From assembly GCA_015680685.1 (NCBI GenBank), contig MNCI01022616.1:62364-126363 (forward strand): a DNA stretch of 64,000 nt, read 5' to 3'. Below the pieces are notes generated by a model. That model had not been told where the DNA came from and did not search any database. It saw only the letters and a list, made by a program, of their open reading frames with translations. Positions 11,577-24,305 of the stretch are shown here, piece by piece. This DNA comes from Gnetum montanum. Taxonomy: Eukaryota; Streptophyta; Gnetopsida; Gnetales; Gnetaceae. How positions within the stretch are numbered: position 1 is the stretch's first letter; every line of letters starts with the position of its first letter. The translations under genes and the position numbers were made by a program.

Positions 11577-12979
11577 CAACTAATACCAAGAGAATGAACC
11601 TTGCCAAGTATTTATAGGCATAATATAAGGTTTAGAAAATTCCAAGAATAACAATATAATTTCAAGATCACATCAAATGTGCCTACAAAAGGGTTCAAAT
11701 GATTGACAAGTAGCTATCTCATGGATTTAAGTCATTAAGAAATATTAAAAGAAGTTCACATTGCCAAAGAAAGGAATTCCAATGCTCAAAGATTAAATAA
11801 GAAAAGAATTGAAATAGAGACCAATTTAATATTTAACATGCCTTGAGACCATATTATAACTTTATTCCAAAAATATTAGGATAATATAAAATAAGCAAAT
11901 CTAATCATTTTTGGTGGATTTGATTTTTTTTAGTGAATCTAATTTTTAAAATAGATTTAATGTTTCTCTATTGAATCTATTTCTTTTCAGCAAATCAAAT
12001 GTTTCTCCAATGAATCTAAATTTTTATCAATAAATTTGATTCTTCTCTCTTTGATTTTTCTCCAGTGGATCTAATTTCTTTAGAATTCCCCATATATATT
12101 ACTTACAACTTCCTCAGCTAGTTTTGAAATTTTTGCTTCTTCTATTAATGTGGAAATTTCTATTAATTTTTAAAATGCAAATATACAAGATGGTAAGAAA
12201 AAAATTATGATGCTTTCATCTAGTAATGTTGATGGAACTTTGACACCTAATTTTATTCTTCTTAATAATGTGTATGAGTCGTTAGTTACTGATATTTCAT
12301 CATAATATGTGTTCATTCAAATTTTGGGTTACTTGCCTCATAATCGAAGTTATGTTTCATGGTTAAATGCTATGATGATAAAACATGAAATCCAAGTCCT
12401 TCATGCCAAGTATCATTTTTTTCCACTTGTTAAGGTAGGTAATGCTTCAATAATAAAATATGTCCTAGATATAGGGTACTTTATACATAAGTATGTAATG
12501 TTGATTATTCATAAGCGGTATTCAACTTTCGATGTCTAATTTGAAGAATATGCTTATTAAAGTTTGGTTTTGCATCTCTTGGACAACTCTAATTACCCAA
12601 TGATCTTAGTCCATGAAAAACTTAACATACACTATATACTCTTAGCAAATTTGTAACTCTTGAAGATATGTATCATTCTTATTAATCATATTACTTAGAA
12701 ATCATTGCAGTCATTTTTGGACTTGCATTATACTTGACTAATTCATTATGAACTTGGCTTATCTCATGTTTATGAGTCATTTCATGATTCACTAGGCTTT
12801 ATGATATAATTCTTCATAACCATTTTCCTTCTTTACCATCTGGATGAAATTCTCTTCTTATTTAATAAGCTAGATTAAGTTATGTATGGCACAACTTAGA
12901 CATTCTCTTGCTCTTTAAGAAATTGTATCTTGTATCATAAGGATCATATGTTTCTCCTATAGCACTTCCTTCGTAGTTT
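9289..12979. other. Intergenic DNA with minor repeats
   Basis: Contains a two-copy direct repeat of about 90 bp (about 9520-9690, sharing AGACACCAGTGGAATTTTAG), a SINE (separate entry), a (GA)n run at 11545-11571 and TTAAT-rich DNA around 10690-10830. The 76-residue plus frame at 12309-12539 resembles nothing I recognise. No gene is supported. Confidence 0.5.
10040..10205 (+). repeat. tRNA-derived SINE, copy 1
   Basis: Box A-like TGGACTAATGG followed about 35 bp later by box B-like AGTTTCAAGCC, then a family-specific body (CTCCTAAGATCCC, ATGGGATGAGCATTGAGCCT) ending in a T-run. The body matches 57001-57165 in order, so both belong to one family. Confidence 0.65.
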
Positions 12980-12984
12980 ATGAG

Positions 12985-13808
12985 TCATGAGTGGCTAGAT
13001 ACCCCTATGCCCAACCATACAAATCACCAAGGCATTTACGCGTAATTTGATTGAATTTGTGAACCTATAGTTCTACAGTGCACTAGTTCCTCTAGGAAGT
13101 GAAATGGGCATTGAGAATGTTCGTTGTCTTCCCAACTACACTTGTGAAGCTCAAGGATATGGTTTAAGTGTAACTAAGGTACATGATTTTTATTATTTTA
13201 TGTTTTATAAATTTGATCACCTACAATAAGAATGAAATGTAAGTGATTGAATATCTGATTCATCTACTACCTAGCTAGCCTAACATAAGTAACCCCCCCC
13301 CCCCCCCTCCACTTTCTTGGACACATCTTGAACACATATAGTGATGCTGGGCTACCAAATGTTAAGCGTTGTTGGGTTACCAAGCACTATATGTATGCTT
13401 GAAGTGGTCATTCTCATGTTCATTAACAACTAGAAATTAATTACTTAATTGAAAGACATTAAAGTAAAGTGCATTAAAGAAAACATTAATCTATTCTCAG
13501 TTCTACAAGGATTGTAAAAAGAGTTTATTTTTATTCTTGCTACATTGCTACGCTTAGGTACATTAGTGTTCGATCAAAGATCCGTACACACTTAGACTCC
13601 TACTATGGGCACTTAGAAAATATTCTAACTCTAGAGAAAATAAAGTATAAGAGATTTTCTATTCTAACTAAAAACTGATATGAAAACTGACCGGAAATCA
13701 GGAGCCTAAACACTATATTTATAGGTTGGTGTATACCTTGCAACATTGGATACCCGACATCGCATCTTGGCTCTGACATCAAAGTAGATGAAAAAATGTG
13801 TTTCATCA
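12985..13808 (-). repeat. 3' LTR of element 1
   Basis: Begins TCATGAGTGG (TG changed to TC) and ends TTTCATCA on the plus strand. It includes a poly-C run at 13293-13307 and a minus-strand TATA motif at 13713-13723 (TATAAATATAG). Its part 13137-13808 aligns with 17088-17775. GGAGGTA beside it (minus strand) is the likely end of the polypurine tract. Confidence 0.85.
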
Positions 13809-15849
13809 TACCTCCATGACTCACTAAAAACTCATCCTTGAGTGTAAAAGAGGAGGAACAAGTTCCTTCCAAAATATTGGGTAGGTATGGTATTATTGAC
13901 TGACATACAAACTAACTCAGATGAAACAGATAGACTTTGAGTGCCCAAGTGTATGGAGTTACAATCTTTACAAAACTGGGTGTTCATGATAAGAGAAGTG
14001 AACACCTAGGATGAAACTAACATCCAAAACCTTTTGGCAATTGAATAGTGAGATAGAAGATCCAATGATCATGAATGGTTTGCATCATCTGGTATTGCCA
14101 TAACATCCTTGGTGAAGATAGTTTGCTTCTAGTTCATGCTTTCCATTGCAATCACAATAGAATCATGAATTGGTATGTAATGTGTAACACATAGCTATTA
14201 AATGCCTTGTATCATCAGTGGTTATACTTGGCTAGGTTGTGATTATGGTATATTATCCTTTAGGAGTGTTAGTAGGACAATTGACAGATAGGGTAAGATC
14301 AATAAGTGGTCCATTAGATTTGAAAAAATTTGACACAAGAAAATATTTGAAGAGGATGTAAGAAATTCATAATAATAAAAAGGAAAGTTTACTAAAAAAA
14401 TGTTGTAAAAATGTGCACAATCGAATGTCACTAATGGGGTAAACAAAAGGATTTAATTGTAAGAGTGTCTAAGGGTAAAGGATTCAAGTAACCCAACCAA
14501 AAGATATGCAAGTGGGTCCTCCCCAAAGTAGGCACAAGCCTTTTATGCCCTTGCATAACTTCAAACCAAAGAGTTCATGGGATTCATGGATGATTAATGG
14601 TTACAAAAGGTTAAGTACAAAAACCTGGAAGAAACTACCTAAGAATTCCAACACATCAAACAAGGACATTGAACAAGAACATGAAACTAGTAGTGAGGTG
14701 AGACATGGAAAGCATAAATGGATGAGAAAGAGTGGAATGAAGTTCTTGATTAAGGTCACATGAAGTCCCTTGTGGATTTTATGGTTAACTGACTTTGATA
14801 AGATCCATCATTAGTCTAGACCAAAATCAACCACCTTTAGTGACTTTGCATAATCATTCTAAGACCAATCCATCCCTTGAGACACAATAGTGCTCCCACA
14901 GAACAACCACCATTCCTTATTAGAGAAGAAAAGAGAAGTAGGGAGTGAGGAAGGGCCTTAGTTAGAGGGGATCTTTAGGCAAGGGTAACATGTCTTTCTG
15001 GTCCCATAACCAATGCTTATAGCTTGTTTATTTTGTCTAAGGTGTGTGCTTTAAATTCCCATCATTTTTTGAAATGGGAACCACACCATGTAAAGATGCA
15101 TGCATTTATTTTTATCTAAGGTGTGTGCTTTGAATTTCCATCATGTTTTTTCTTTTGATGAGAAACACACCATGCAAAGACTTATTCAACTTCCTTTTAT
15201 TGGTCAACATGAAATGGTAAGAAATCCATGAAAACATACATGCACCCAGGTAAACAAAAAGGCACAGATAATACCAAATTCCCTTGAAGTCACACCCTAT
15301 TCAAATCTTTAAATCCTTTCCAATTCCAGAAACTACCAAAGCCACAAATTTGTTACAGTTTTGTTAATGAAAAAGGGACTACACATTTCTAGAACAAGGA
15401 AAACCATAGAGTTTGTGGATGGGTGGATGTTGTGGACTCACTACTTATTGCATGAAAAAGAAACCATGTCCTAATCATCCATAATGAAATTCAAAGCTAG
15501 AAACCAGACACCAATAATCAAATAATAAAATAGTACATACCACCATTAATCAATGCATTACCACTATATCTAGCACTTATTAACAAAAAAGTTAGAAAAT
15601 CATGCTAAAATAAAATAAAATAAAATATAAACGACAGTGTAAAATATTCAAGAAATAGCAAATGTACTAATGATGGTGTAAAACAAAAAGTAAGAAAGAT
15701 TAAAAACATGAAAATAAAAATATGTAAAATAAAGAATGTGTAAGATAATAAGTTGTAAAACAAAAAGTTGAAAAACTACGGAGTCACTTATATGGTTAAC
15801 ATGGGTGGCCATCTTCCCCATGACTAAGTTGAAAGAAAGAGATCCAAAA
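13809..15849. other. 3' untranslated part of element 1
   Basis: Mostly non-coding DNA between integrase remnant and 3' LTR. The block near 14510 (GTGGGTCCTCCCCAAAGTAGGC) recurs near 19750 in element 2, and 15780-15850 matches 21010-21080, which shows common descent. Confidence 0.6.
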
Positions 15850-16230
15850 TATGGAGCGTGGTTGTCCATCCGATGAGGCATTTGTTGCATTAGCTAGCTT
15901 ATGTTTGAGGAAAGGTTTGATTTGTTGGATGTTAACTAGCTATTTTTTGTTTGGGCTGTTAGGTTTGTAGATCATCATGACCCTAGAAGGAAAAGTTTTG
16001 AAAATGATGTAAGGTCCTTCCCACAATGTTTGGAACTTAGTTCATTGAGGTACATGTGTGGGATTTTCGAAGAGAACCTTATCTCTTGGTTGAAATTTTG
16101 CTTTTCTAATTTTAAGGTCATGTCACTTTTTGTTGTAGGCCTTGTGCAACTCATTAGATGATAGGGCCACACTAATTGATTTTTGTCTAGCAGGTTGAGA
16201 TTCATTAGTCTTTCTTTTTGTGCTAGACTC
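15850..16230 (-). pseudogene. Gypsy integrase C-terminus, broken
   Basis: A minus-strand frame reads HDLKIRKAKFQPRDKVLFEN, then LWEGPYIIFKTFPSR and VNIQQIKPFLKH, interrupted by stops. This fits the end of Ty3/gypsy integrases: the FxxGDxVLL...WxGPYxV segment followed by a short chain ending in the IKPF-type tail. It is cut by the gap at 16238. Confidence 0.65.
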
Positions 16231-16237
16231 AAGTTAA

Positions 16238-17087
16238 NNNNNNNNNNNNNNNNNNNNNNNNNNNNNNNNNNNNNNNNNNNNNNNNNNNNNNNNNNNNNNN
16301 NNNNNNNNNNNNNNNNNNNNNNNNNNNNNNNNNNNNNNNNNNNNNNNNNNNNNNNNNNNNNNNNNNNNNNNNNNNNNNNNNNNNNNNNNNNNNNNNNNNN
16401 NNNNNNNNNNNNNNNNNNNNNNNNNNNNNNNNNNNNNNNNNNNNNNNNNNNNNNNNNNNNNNNNNNNNNNNNNNNNNNNNNNNNNNNNNNNNNNNNNNNN
16501 NNNNNNNNNNNNNNNNNNNNNNNNNNNNNNNNNNNNNNNNNNNNNNNNNNNNNNNNNNNNNNNNNNNNNNNNNNNNNNNNNNNNNNNNNNNNNNNNNNNN
16601 NNNNNNNNNNNNNNNNNNNNNNNNNNNNNNNNNNNNNNNNNNNNNNNNNNNNNNNNNNNNNNNNNNNNNNNNNNNNNNNNNNNNNNNNNNNNNNNNNNNN
16701 NNNNNNNNNNNNNNNNNNNNNNNNNNNNNNNNNNNNNNNNNNNNNNNNNNNNNNNNNNNNNNNNNNNNNNNNNNNNNNNNNNNNNNNNNNNNNNNNNNNN
16801 NNNNNNNNNNNNNNNNNNNNNNNNNNNNNNNNNNNNNNNNNNNNNNNNNNNNNNNNNNNNNNNNNNNNNNNNNNNNNNNNNNNNNNNNNNNNNNNNNNNN
16901 NNNNNNNNNNNNNNNNNNNNNNNNNNNNNNNNNNNNNNNNNNNNNNNNNNNNNNNNNNNNNNNNNNNNNNNNNNNNNNNNNNNNNNNNNNNNNNNNNNNN
17001 NNNNNNNNNNNNNNNNNNNNNNNNNNNNNNNNNNNNNNNNNNNNNNNNNNNNNNNNNNNNNNNNNNNNNNNNNNNNNNNNNNNNNNN
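16238..17087. other. Assembly gap of 850 N
   Basis: A run of N inside element 1. The real length is unknown. Any reading frame called across it is meaningless. Confidence 1.
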
Positions 17088-17775
17088 TACACTTGTGAAG
17101 CTTAAGGGTATGGTTTAAGTGTAATTGAGGTACATGATTTTTATTATTTTATGTTTTATAAATTTGATCACCTACAACAAGAATGAAAGGTAAGAGATTG
17201 AAGATCTAATTCATCTACTACTTAGCTAGCCTAACACAAGTAACCGACCCATTTTTCTGGACATATCCTGAACACATATAGTGTTTTTGGGCTACCAAAC
17301 ATTAAGCATTGCTATGTTACCAAGCACTATATGTATGCTCAAAATGGTCATTCTCATGTTCATTAATAACTAGAAATTAATTGCTTAATTGAAATGCATT
17401 AAAGTAAAGTGCATGAAAGTAAATTGCATTAAAGGAAACATTAATCTATTCTTAGTGTTGCAAGGATTGTCAAAAGAGTTCATTTTTATTCTCGTCACAC
17501 TGTTGCGCTCAAGTACATTAGTGTTCAAACAAAGATCTATACACACTTAGACTCCTGCCACTTTGAGCACTCGGAGAATATTTTAACTCTGAAGAAAATA
17601 AACTACAAGAGCTTTGCTACTCTAAATAAAAACTGATATGAAAACTAACTTGAAATCATGAGCCCAAGCGCTATATTTATAGGTTGGCATATATCACGTG
17701 ACATCTGATACTCGACATCAAATCTTGGCTCCAACATTGGGTATGTTAGAGCAGATGTAAAAATGTGTTTCATCA
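17088..17775 (-). repeat. 5' LTR of element 1 (5' portion in gap)
   Basis: Aligns with 13137-13808 and ends with TTTCATCA before the ATGAG target duplication. Minus-strand TATA motif (TATAAATATAG) at 17671-17681. Confidence 0.85.
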
Positions 17776-17780
17776 ATGAG

Positions 17781-18180
17781 TCACTTCTTTAACCTTTTTT
17801 TTATGATGCTTAGGTGCTCATTATAAACTCTATATTTAATATAAACTCTAAGTTACTAATTACTTCAACTTCTTTATTTATATACATCATGGTGTTTCTT
17901 CTTTAGTGCTCTTCATTTGCTAATTTATTGATTCTTCTTAAGTACTTCTTCTTCTTCTTTTTCTATTCCATTTATAACTGGAATATTGGTTGATAATATT
18001 TTATAGAAAGGTTATGACTATTCCCTAGTTACAAGTCATAGATTTTTATTAAAAATTTATTAAGAGTGGTTATGAATAATCTCAAGCGATTATGAAACTA
18101 ATGATTATACATTTTTGACTCATTTAGTTCAACACTCTTCTTCAAGCATTAGTTTTGTAACTTCATTTGTTATTTCTTGT
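17781..18180. other. Short spacer between two gypsy elements
   Basis: About 400 bp of AT-rich DNA between element 1 and element 2. No gene or clear repeat seen. Confidence 0.5.
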
Positions 18181-18896
18181 TGATGAGTGGCAAGGTACCT
18201 CTACACTCAACCATACAAATATGAGTGTAGCACGTGAGATTTGGTCAAACTCCACAGACTAAGTGCCTACACGCCTTATGGAACACTTAGGGTTAATCAT
18301 TCATTGTCTTTCTAGACTTACTTATAGTTGTCACGGTGTATGGTTAAGTAAGTCTGAGGTATATGATTTTTATGTCTTTTCTATTTTATCTCCTATGCTA
18401 TTGAGGTGAAGGGTGAAGAGACTAATTAACTAACTCTAACTAACTAACTAAGCCTTAATTAACCTAGCATCAGCATCCATTCCCACTTACCATTCACACC
18501 CTGAACCGATGCATCCTTGGTTAACAAACGCTAATCATTGCTGGGATCACCAAACGTAACGCATGTGCTCGAAGTGGTTGTACTGAGGCACTTAACTAGG
18601 AGAGAAGGGTTGAGAGAGATTTAATAACTAATAAAATAATTAAATGGTAAATAGTAAATAACAATAAATAAAGTCCTAATTAGCCTATTCCATGTACTGC
18701 AAGGTTTATCCAAGAAGTTCATCTTTATTGTTGTACACAAACTCGAGTTCAAGTACAATGTCTGCTCGAATAAAGATCCGTTTACTTTGGAGTTCCTACT
18801 TTGGGCACATGGAAATTAATCTATCTCTGGAGGGGAAAAACTGCTAGAGTTTTACTACGGTCTAGGCCTAGATTGGGAAACAAGGGAGAGCCACCT

Positions 18897-18906
18897 CTTA
18901 TTTATA
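18897..18906 (-). promoter_or_regulatory. TATA box of element 2 3' LTR
   Basis: TATAAATAAG on the minus strand. The same motif is at 28745-28754 in the 5' LTR, so it is a conserved promoter element of the family. Confidence 0.55.
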
Positions 18907-18914
18907 GACTTGGT

Positions 18915-19050
18915 GACTCACCGTGATCTCGTGTATGTGAGATTGCGGGGGATGACACGATATCGCATATGTGATATTGCGAGGGATGCAATATCATGAC
19001 TGTCGCGATATCGTGTACCGATATCGTGGCCCATGCGATATCGCATCCCA
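18915..19050 (-). promoter_or_regulatory. Cluster of CGATATCG palindromes in U3
   Basis: At least three CGATATCG octamers and several one-base variants (TGATATTG, CAATATCA) are packed into about 135 bp directly upstream of the TATA box. The other LTR has a matching but more decayed cluster at 28770-28845. Spacing and position suggest repeated protein-binding sites; the factor is unknown. Confidence 0.45.
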
Positions 19051-19053
19051 TCA

Positions 19054-21100
19054 TACCGCCATGACTGAATGAAGACTCATCCTCGAGTTCCTTACAATAA
19101 TATTGGGAAAGTATGGGATTATTGACTCAAATGAAACTAATGGGATGACATGTGAACAGATCATCATTACAAGACACAACAAAACTGGTGTTCATGACAA
19201 CAAGAGTGAACACCTTATTACATTGACATCAGACCTCATTTGGCAGCTGAGAAAGAGAGAGAGAAAGAAGTGTTGCTACTGCCAATGTCAAGATTACGCC
19301 TTTCGTTGTCCATCCATAAGCGCGCCATCAATCTTGCTCCTTGCATAGCTGCTTTAGCACTGCTCCATTCCAAGTGTTCCCTCCAAATCCAATTTGTTGT
19401 TGTATGATTTCCATATGCACACACAACATAGTCTTATATTAGCAAGGGTAAATGAATCATCATGTAATTGATACCTTGCTTCAATGTAAGTCCATTAGCT
19501 GAGTTGTGGTATGGTTGATACGGATCTGGAGATATATTAATGATGACTACCGAAGGTGTAGGGGCTAGGAGAAAATCGAACCTTCGGTAGCTAGAGAATG
19601 GAGAAGTAAAAAGAACAAGAAATATGGAGAAAAAGAGACAACTATGACATTGATGAAATGGATGTTAAGATGGAAATGAACAAAATAAAATAGATTGCAA
19701 AAATGTTAAGGGAAAGAATTTAACTGGTGCACCAAAGAGGAATGTCAGTGGGTCCTCCCCAAAGTAGGCTCATGTCGTTAATGCCCGGACAAACCCACAT
19801 TCAAAGAGTCCGTAGGATCTAGGAATGTCATTTGGAATAAGAGTTAAAGTCTTAACCACAAGAATTTACCAAAAAGAAAATAATGCGTCAACCAAAATAT
19901 ACACTAATGATACAACTGGCAATGAGATGGATAATGGAGGAAGAATGATGAAAAGAAGAGAATGGAATGGAATCCCAAGAACAAGGTGGTGTACAGCCCC
20001 TTGTGGAGTTAATGATTAATCTAACTTGATAAATCTCATTCCAACTTCAGCCTTAAACATACCACATCCAGTGACTTCACCTCAATGCATTCGGCCAATC
20101 CATCCACTTGAATAATAAGAATGCATCTCCAAAGAGCCACCACCATTTCGACGAAATGAATGAGGAGAGAATGGGAAGAGAGAAGGACCTTAGTTAGAAG
20201 GAACACTTTTAGTTCCATAACTAGTGCTTGTAGCCCAAGTGATTATTTCATCTAAGGGGTGTGCTTTGAATTCTCACTTTTTTCTTTTCTTTTCTTCTTT
20301 TTGTTGTTTTTTTTATGTGTTTATGCGTGAGAACCACACCATGCAAAGACTTTATTATTTTTATTGGTTTAGCTTCCCGATGATTGGATAACATTGAAAT
20401 AGTAAGAAAACTCAAGAAGAAAAACATTCAAGCACCCAAGAGAATGGCCAACACAAATGCATCAAGTTCCCTTGAAGTCACACCCTTTTCAAGCCTTGAG
20501 TCCTTCCTTAGTTTGAGAATTGCCCAATCACCGATTCATTAGAGTTCTTATTAAAAAGGGACTGTACATTTCCAAGCCAAGAGAGACCACAGAAACTTGT
20601 GGATAAATGGATAAAGTGGACTCATTTTCTATCATATCAAAAGAACATACCTTAGTATCAACATCATAACTTAAACGTAAAACCATACATTAATAACCAA
20701 ATGGAAAATAGTTCATACCATCGTGAAGAATACTTATTGGGTGACAAACTTACAGGATGGGTAACACACACACAAACACACACAAAAAATGGAAAAGTAT
20801 AACGATGTTGTAAAACAAAAATAAAAAAAGTTAAAGAAATTTGTAAAACAAAAATGTGTAAGACAAAAATGTGTAAGACAAAAACGTGTAAGACAAAAAC
20901 ATGTAAGACAAAAACTTATAAAACAAAAACATGTAAAACAAAAATGTGCAAAACAAAAATGTGTAAAACAAAAACGTGTAAAACAAAAATATGTAAACCA
21001 AAAATTAAAAAGAACTGAGGGCCTCCAATGAGCAACATAGGTGGCCATCTCCCCCATGACTGAATGGAAAGGGAGAAATCCAAAATAATGAGTGTCTATT
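19054..21100 (-). other. 3' untranslated region of element 2 with minisatellite
   Basis: No coding potential beyond repeat-driven frames. It shares blocks with element 1 (near 19750 and 21010-21080). At 20800-21005 there are a dozen or so units of about 15 bp resembling AAACAAAAACGTGTA. The join near 21100, where protease-RT sequence B meets this region, marks loss of the rest of pol. Confidence 0.6.
20800..21005. repeat. 15-bp minisatellite
   Basis: Tandem units of the type AAACAAAAATGTGTA / AGACAAAAACGTGTA. The minus-strand frame (FCFTHFCFTCF pattern) is only the translated repeat. The homologous part of element 1 (15590-15770) has just a loose A-rich version. Confidence 0.8.
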
Positions 21101-21900
21101 TGAATTTCGTAAAAGTGCCCAACTTCTCCCCATTGATGTTTTTAGGTTAAGGGGTGGAAGTTGGCAACGCTCATATTCCAATGTGTCTATGCCTTCATTG
21201 TTAGCATGAGTTGTTCCCCCAGTTCATTCCGTGCATGTTAATGGGCTACGTTTTTGATCAATTGTTAACCACTGGGTGTTGTCGCATTGTATGGTTGCTA
21301 CATACAGGCAACGTTGAATGTTGTCCTTTGGTCACACCAGTTACATGGAAGAGATGTTGAGCATTCTTTCATGTCATCACCCTCTGTGTCACTATATGTG
21401 ATGCATGTAACCTTCCTCTTCTTGATCTTTCCATAAATATTTACCTTAGATATCTCTAAGGAAAGATCGTGGATCCCTAGGTATGCATCTATTGTACTCA
21501 GCCATGGCCTTCCCATTATAATTGGGAAGTCCCTTTCATTGTTATTAACTTCTATCATCAGGAAATCAGTTGGGTATAACCAACCACACACAGTTGTAAC
21601 TATGTCCTCCACCAATCCCAAGGGAATGGTGATGGACTGGTCAGCTAGCTCAAGTTGAATGTTTCTCTTCTTGAGTTGGGGTAAGTTCTAAGCTTGATAC
21701 GTTTCTCATGAGATTAAGTTGACTTCAGAACCTGAGTCAAGAAGAGCCTTATGAGGTTCGTTCCCAGCGACTTGTAGATAGATTAAGGGACTTTCAAGGT
21801 TAGATAGTTTCCTAGGAAGGTGGCCTACCTTAATCCAGTTGGTTACAGTATGTGTTAACATAACTATATGCATGAAGCTCTGTTGTTAGACTGAAGGGAG
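21101..21900 (-). pseudogene. Protease of module B (element 2)
   Basis: The frame 21298-21621 holds GLVEDIVTTVCGWLYPTDF and FPIIMGRPWLSTIDAYLG, the C-terminal half of a gypsy retropepsin. The homologous active-site region (LLDSGSEVN-like) is on the minus strand near 21700-21750. It matches protease A (24857-25585) closely in order. Confidence 0.8.
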
Positions 21901-22399
21901 CTCAGAAGTCTTGTATGTTGGAGGAGCATGCATAGACTCAACCGCTTATTATTGTGAGAGCTTATTTGAGTTTTTAATTCTAAAGAAAGGTCTTCTCTTT
22001 TTACAGTTGTCAGAACTAGCAGCGAGTTGAATGTTTACAGCTCTCGTAACATTACATTGCTATGGTTGAGTGGGGAGTTTCCCTTGCATTGTTGGAGCAA
22101 GAGGTATGGGAACTACCGGTGGAAGAGAGACAGACGGATTTAGAGGATGGAACGTATGTGGAGTATCTCTCAGAGAAGAAGGAGTCCTTCTAAAATACTC
22201 CTAAACTTGGTAGTGACGTTGGGGAGTTGTGTGATCCATAGAGTCACTTGGAGAAACCAGCTGCTACACATAATAGCCATAAGGATTATGTTGCCGGTAA
22301 AGGTATTGTTGTCTCGGCGGTGGCATCTCCCATGACAGTGGGAATTGCCACTGCTAATGTTGTCTGATGGGTTGTGGTGGAGTTCCACTTGGATAGTAC

Positions 22400-24305
22400 G
22401 TTAACGGTTGGTGGAACTGTCTTAGGTTACCTTGAAGATAAGGTAACCTTCAGGGTGTCTGTCATTGGTTAAGTCTCGGGTTGAGTGCATACACCCCAGA
22501 CTCTTGTAGGTGTGAGATGATTGGACAACATCCCTTAAGATGGTCATATTGGTAGATCTCACATCCACCGTCATTTTCTGTGTCAGAATCCACAACCTTA
22601 TCGGAGACAATTATTTTTCCCTTATCCTTGTTATGTGCATGGCCTGAATCTCTCCGTTTTTTCTTGTCTTTGTCACTACTTCGTTCCTCCTTAGAATCCT
22701 CTACGATTTTCAAGATAGTTTCAAGTCTAGAGTCTAAGGAATCCCATAATTGATCCACCTTAGCTGATACTTTTTTTGTTAGCTTTTGAATTGGCAAGGT
22801 TTTTCTATTCACCAACTCTTCGAGTGGTGACTCATCCTCCTCATCACAAAATCTCACTCCCTTCTTTCGAAGGGAAGGGTCACGGTTGTATTCTTCCACG
22901 CTCTCTCTTTTTTGTAGTTCACCTTCTTCTTTGGCTACTTGCTCCAACAAGCGATGAATTTCATGGGCTCTAAGTTCTGATAGTCTCCTTTGGGCATAAG
23001 TCCCAAGGGTTCTCCTAGTCTAATGTCTTAGCCCATCTACGATGTGGCGAAGTTGATCCCGTTGTGCATAGCCATGGCTCAGGCAACGATGTAACAATGC
23101 ATAGTATCGGCCCATGGCAACATCCAAGGGTTCATGAGTACCTTGCTTCCATCCTTGGATCTGCTTATATAAATCAGAAACTTTGGAATATGTTTGATAT
23201 TTATCATTAAATAATTCTAACATCGTACTCCATCTCCTAATGGTTTCTGGTTCTAAGGACTGGTACCAAATCTCTACTTCGTTGATGAGTGTTCTGGAAA
23301 ATAACTTTAGTTTATGCCACTTGTTCTCTATATTTTGCAAGGCACATGCATCATGGAATGCCTATAAATGATGTTGCGGATCAGCGTTGTACCTCCTTCA
23401 AAGCGTGGGATATTGTTTATGTCTAAATGCTTGATCCAACTATCTCTTTGATGCCTTGTTGGTATTCTCACTGCCTCTATTATATCTAGCATACTTTGGG
23501 TGGCAAGTAGAGGCTTGTCATGATCATCCCTTTCATGATATCTATGATGTCTACGTTGTTCCCTACTTTCCCTTCGTTCGTTCCCTTGTCCTCTCTCTCG
23601 ACTTTCTCGTCAAGGTCTCTCATTTTGCCTACCTCTATCCTCATCATTATGCTCTTGATGGTTGTGCCTAGATGTGGAAGGAGAGGGTGAATGGTGTGAT
23701 GAAGGAGAAGAAGAAGGGGAACCATCGCCATGATGATGTTTTCTACCTTCTCTTCAGCTGCTACAGCCCCGATCGTGATGACGATCTAAGTGCCCATCCT
23801 TGTCATGTGTTGTTGTTCCCTCAGTGAATAGTTGTCATTCATGAAGATCAGAACTAGGGTTGTGTATCGTGGAGAATAGGTTCTGATACCCCACCTCCTC
23901 ACCATCGTTAGGATGAGAAACATCATTCAATAGAGAACCCATTATAAGTGGTTCACCATCTCCAATTTCACTTAGGACGTGCGGGACCCCATTGCCCTTC
24001 AACAATGTATGATGGCTCTCCTGCCTCAAGTTCCTTATACGTTGTGCTACTGTGGGATGATAATATGTCATGTCAAAATCACCTATAACATATTCAGCAT
24101 AGAGCTATGTCATGCCTATTTGTGCAAGAGCATGAATAAGCATGTTAGGAATTGCCCTATCTAGAGGTAACACTATGTTACCTTGCAAGTTTCTCCATCA
24201 TAGCTATTTGTCTTGATGGAGGATAAAAGTAAAATCTAGTACATACTCATTGGGATGGGTATATACCACTCGGTATTGTTTAGGAATTGGCCAGTCCACT
24301 TTTTG
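22400..24305 (-). pseudogene. gag of module B (element 2)
   Basis: Three consecutive fragments are recognisable. 23835-24071 is the N-terminal part with VPHVLSEIGDGEP and FSTIHNPSSD. 23020-23340 is the gag core, WHKLKLFSRTLINEVEIWYQ and WSTMLELFNDKYQTYSKV. 22462-22950 is charged, ending in a knuckle-like CEIYQYDHLKGCCPIISH. Frames are broken between them. The same three blocks recur in module A, so this is a second gag, not a continuation. Confidence 0.85.

Larger units (their letters stand above)
12980..17780 (-). mobile_element. Ty3/gypsy element 1 (with assembly gap)
   Basis: LTRs at 12985-13808 and (partly hidden by the gap) up to 17775 are flanked by the same pentamer ATGAG at 12980-12984 and 17776-17780, a perfect target duplication. 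The left LTR is the 3' LTR on the minus strand. Degraded integrase C-terminal sequence lies at 15850-16230. The internal part visible or gapped is only about 3.3 kb, so gag and most of pol are either deleted or in the gap. Its LTR family matches element 2. Confidence 0.85.
18181..19053 (-). repeat. 3' LTR of element 2
   Basis: Plus-strand ends TGATGAG...CCATCA, aligned to 28030-28853. Minus-strand TATA motif at 18897-18906. Upstream of it (18915-19050) lies a cluster of CGATATCG palindromes absent from element 1. CGGTA beside it matches the polypurine-end position of element 1. Confidence 0.85.

Noticed and set aside
12309-12539. 76-residue plus frame
   Set aside because: No recognisable domain, AT-rich surroundings, no supporting exon or repeat; not enough for a gene call.
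16183-17118. Long open frames on both strands across the N run
   Set aside because: They exist only because N was translated as X. The region is an assembly gap.
20734-21057. Frame with FCFTHFCFTCF repeats, cysteine-rich peptide-like
   Set aside because: Pure translation of a 15-bp minisatellite in the untranslated part of a retroelement.
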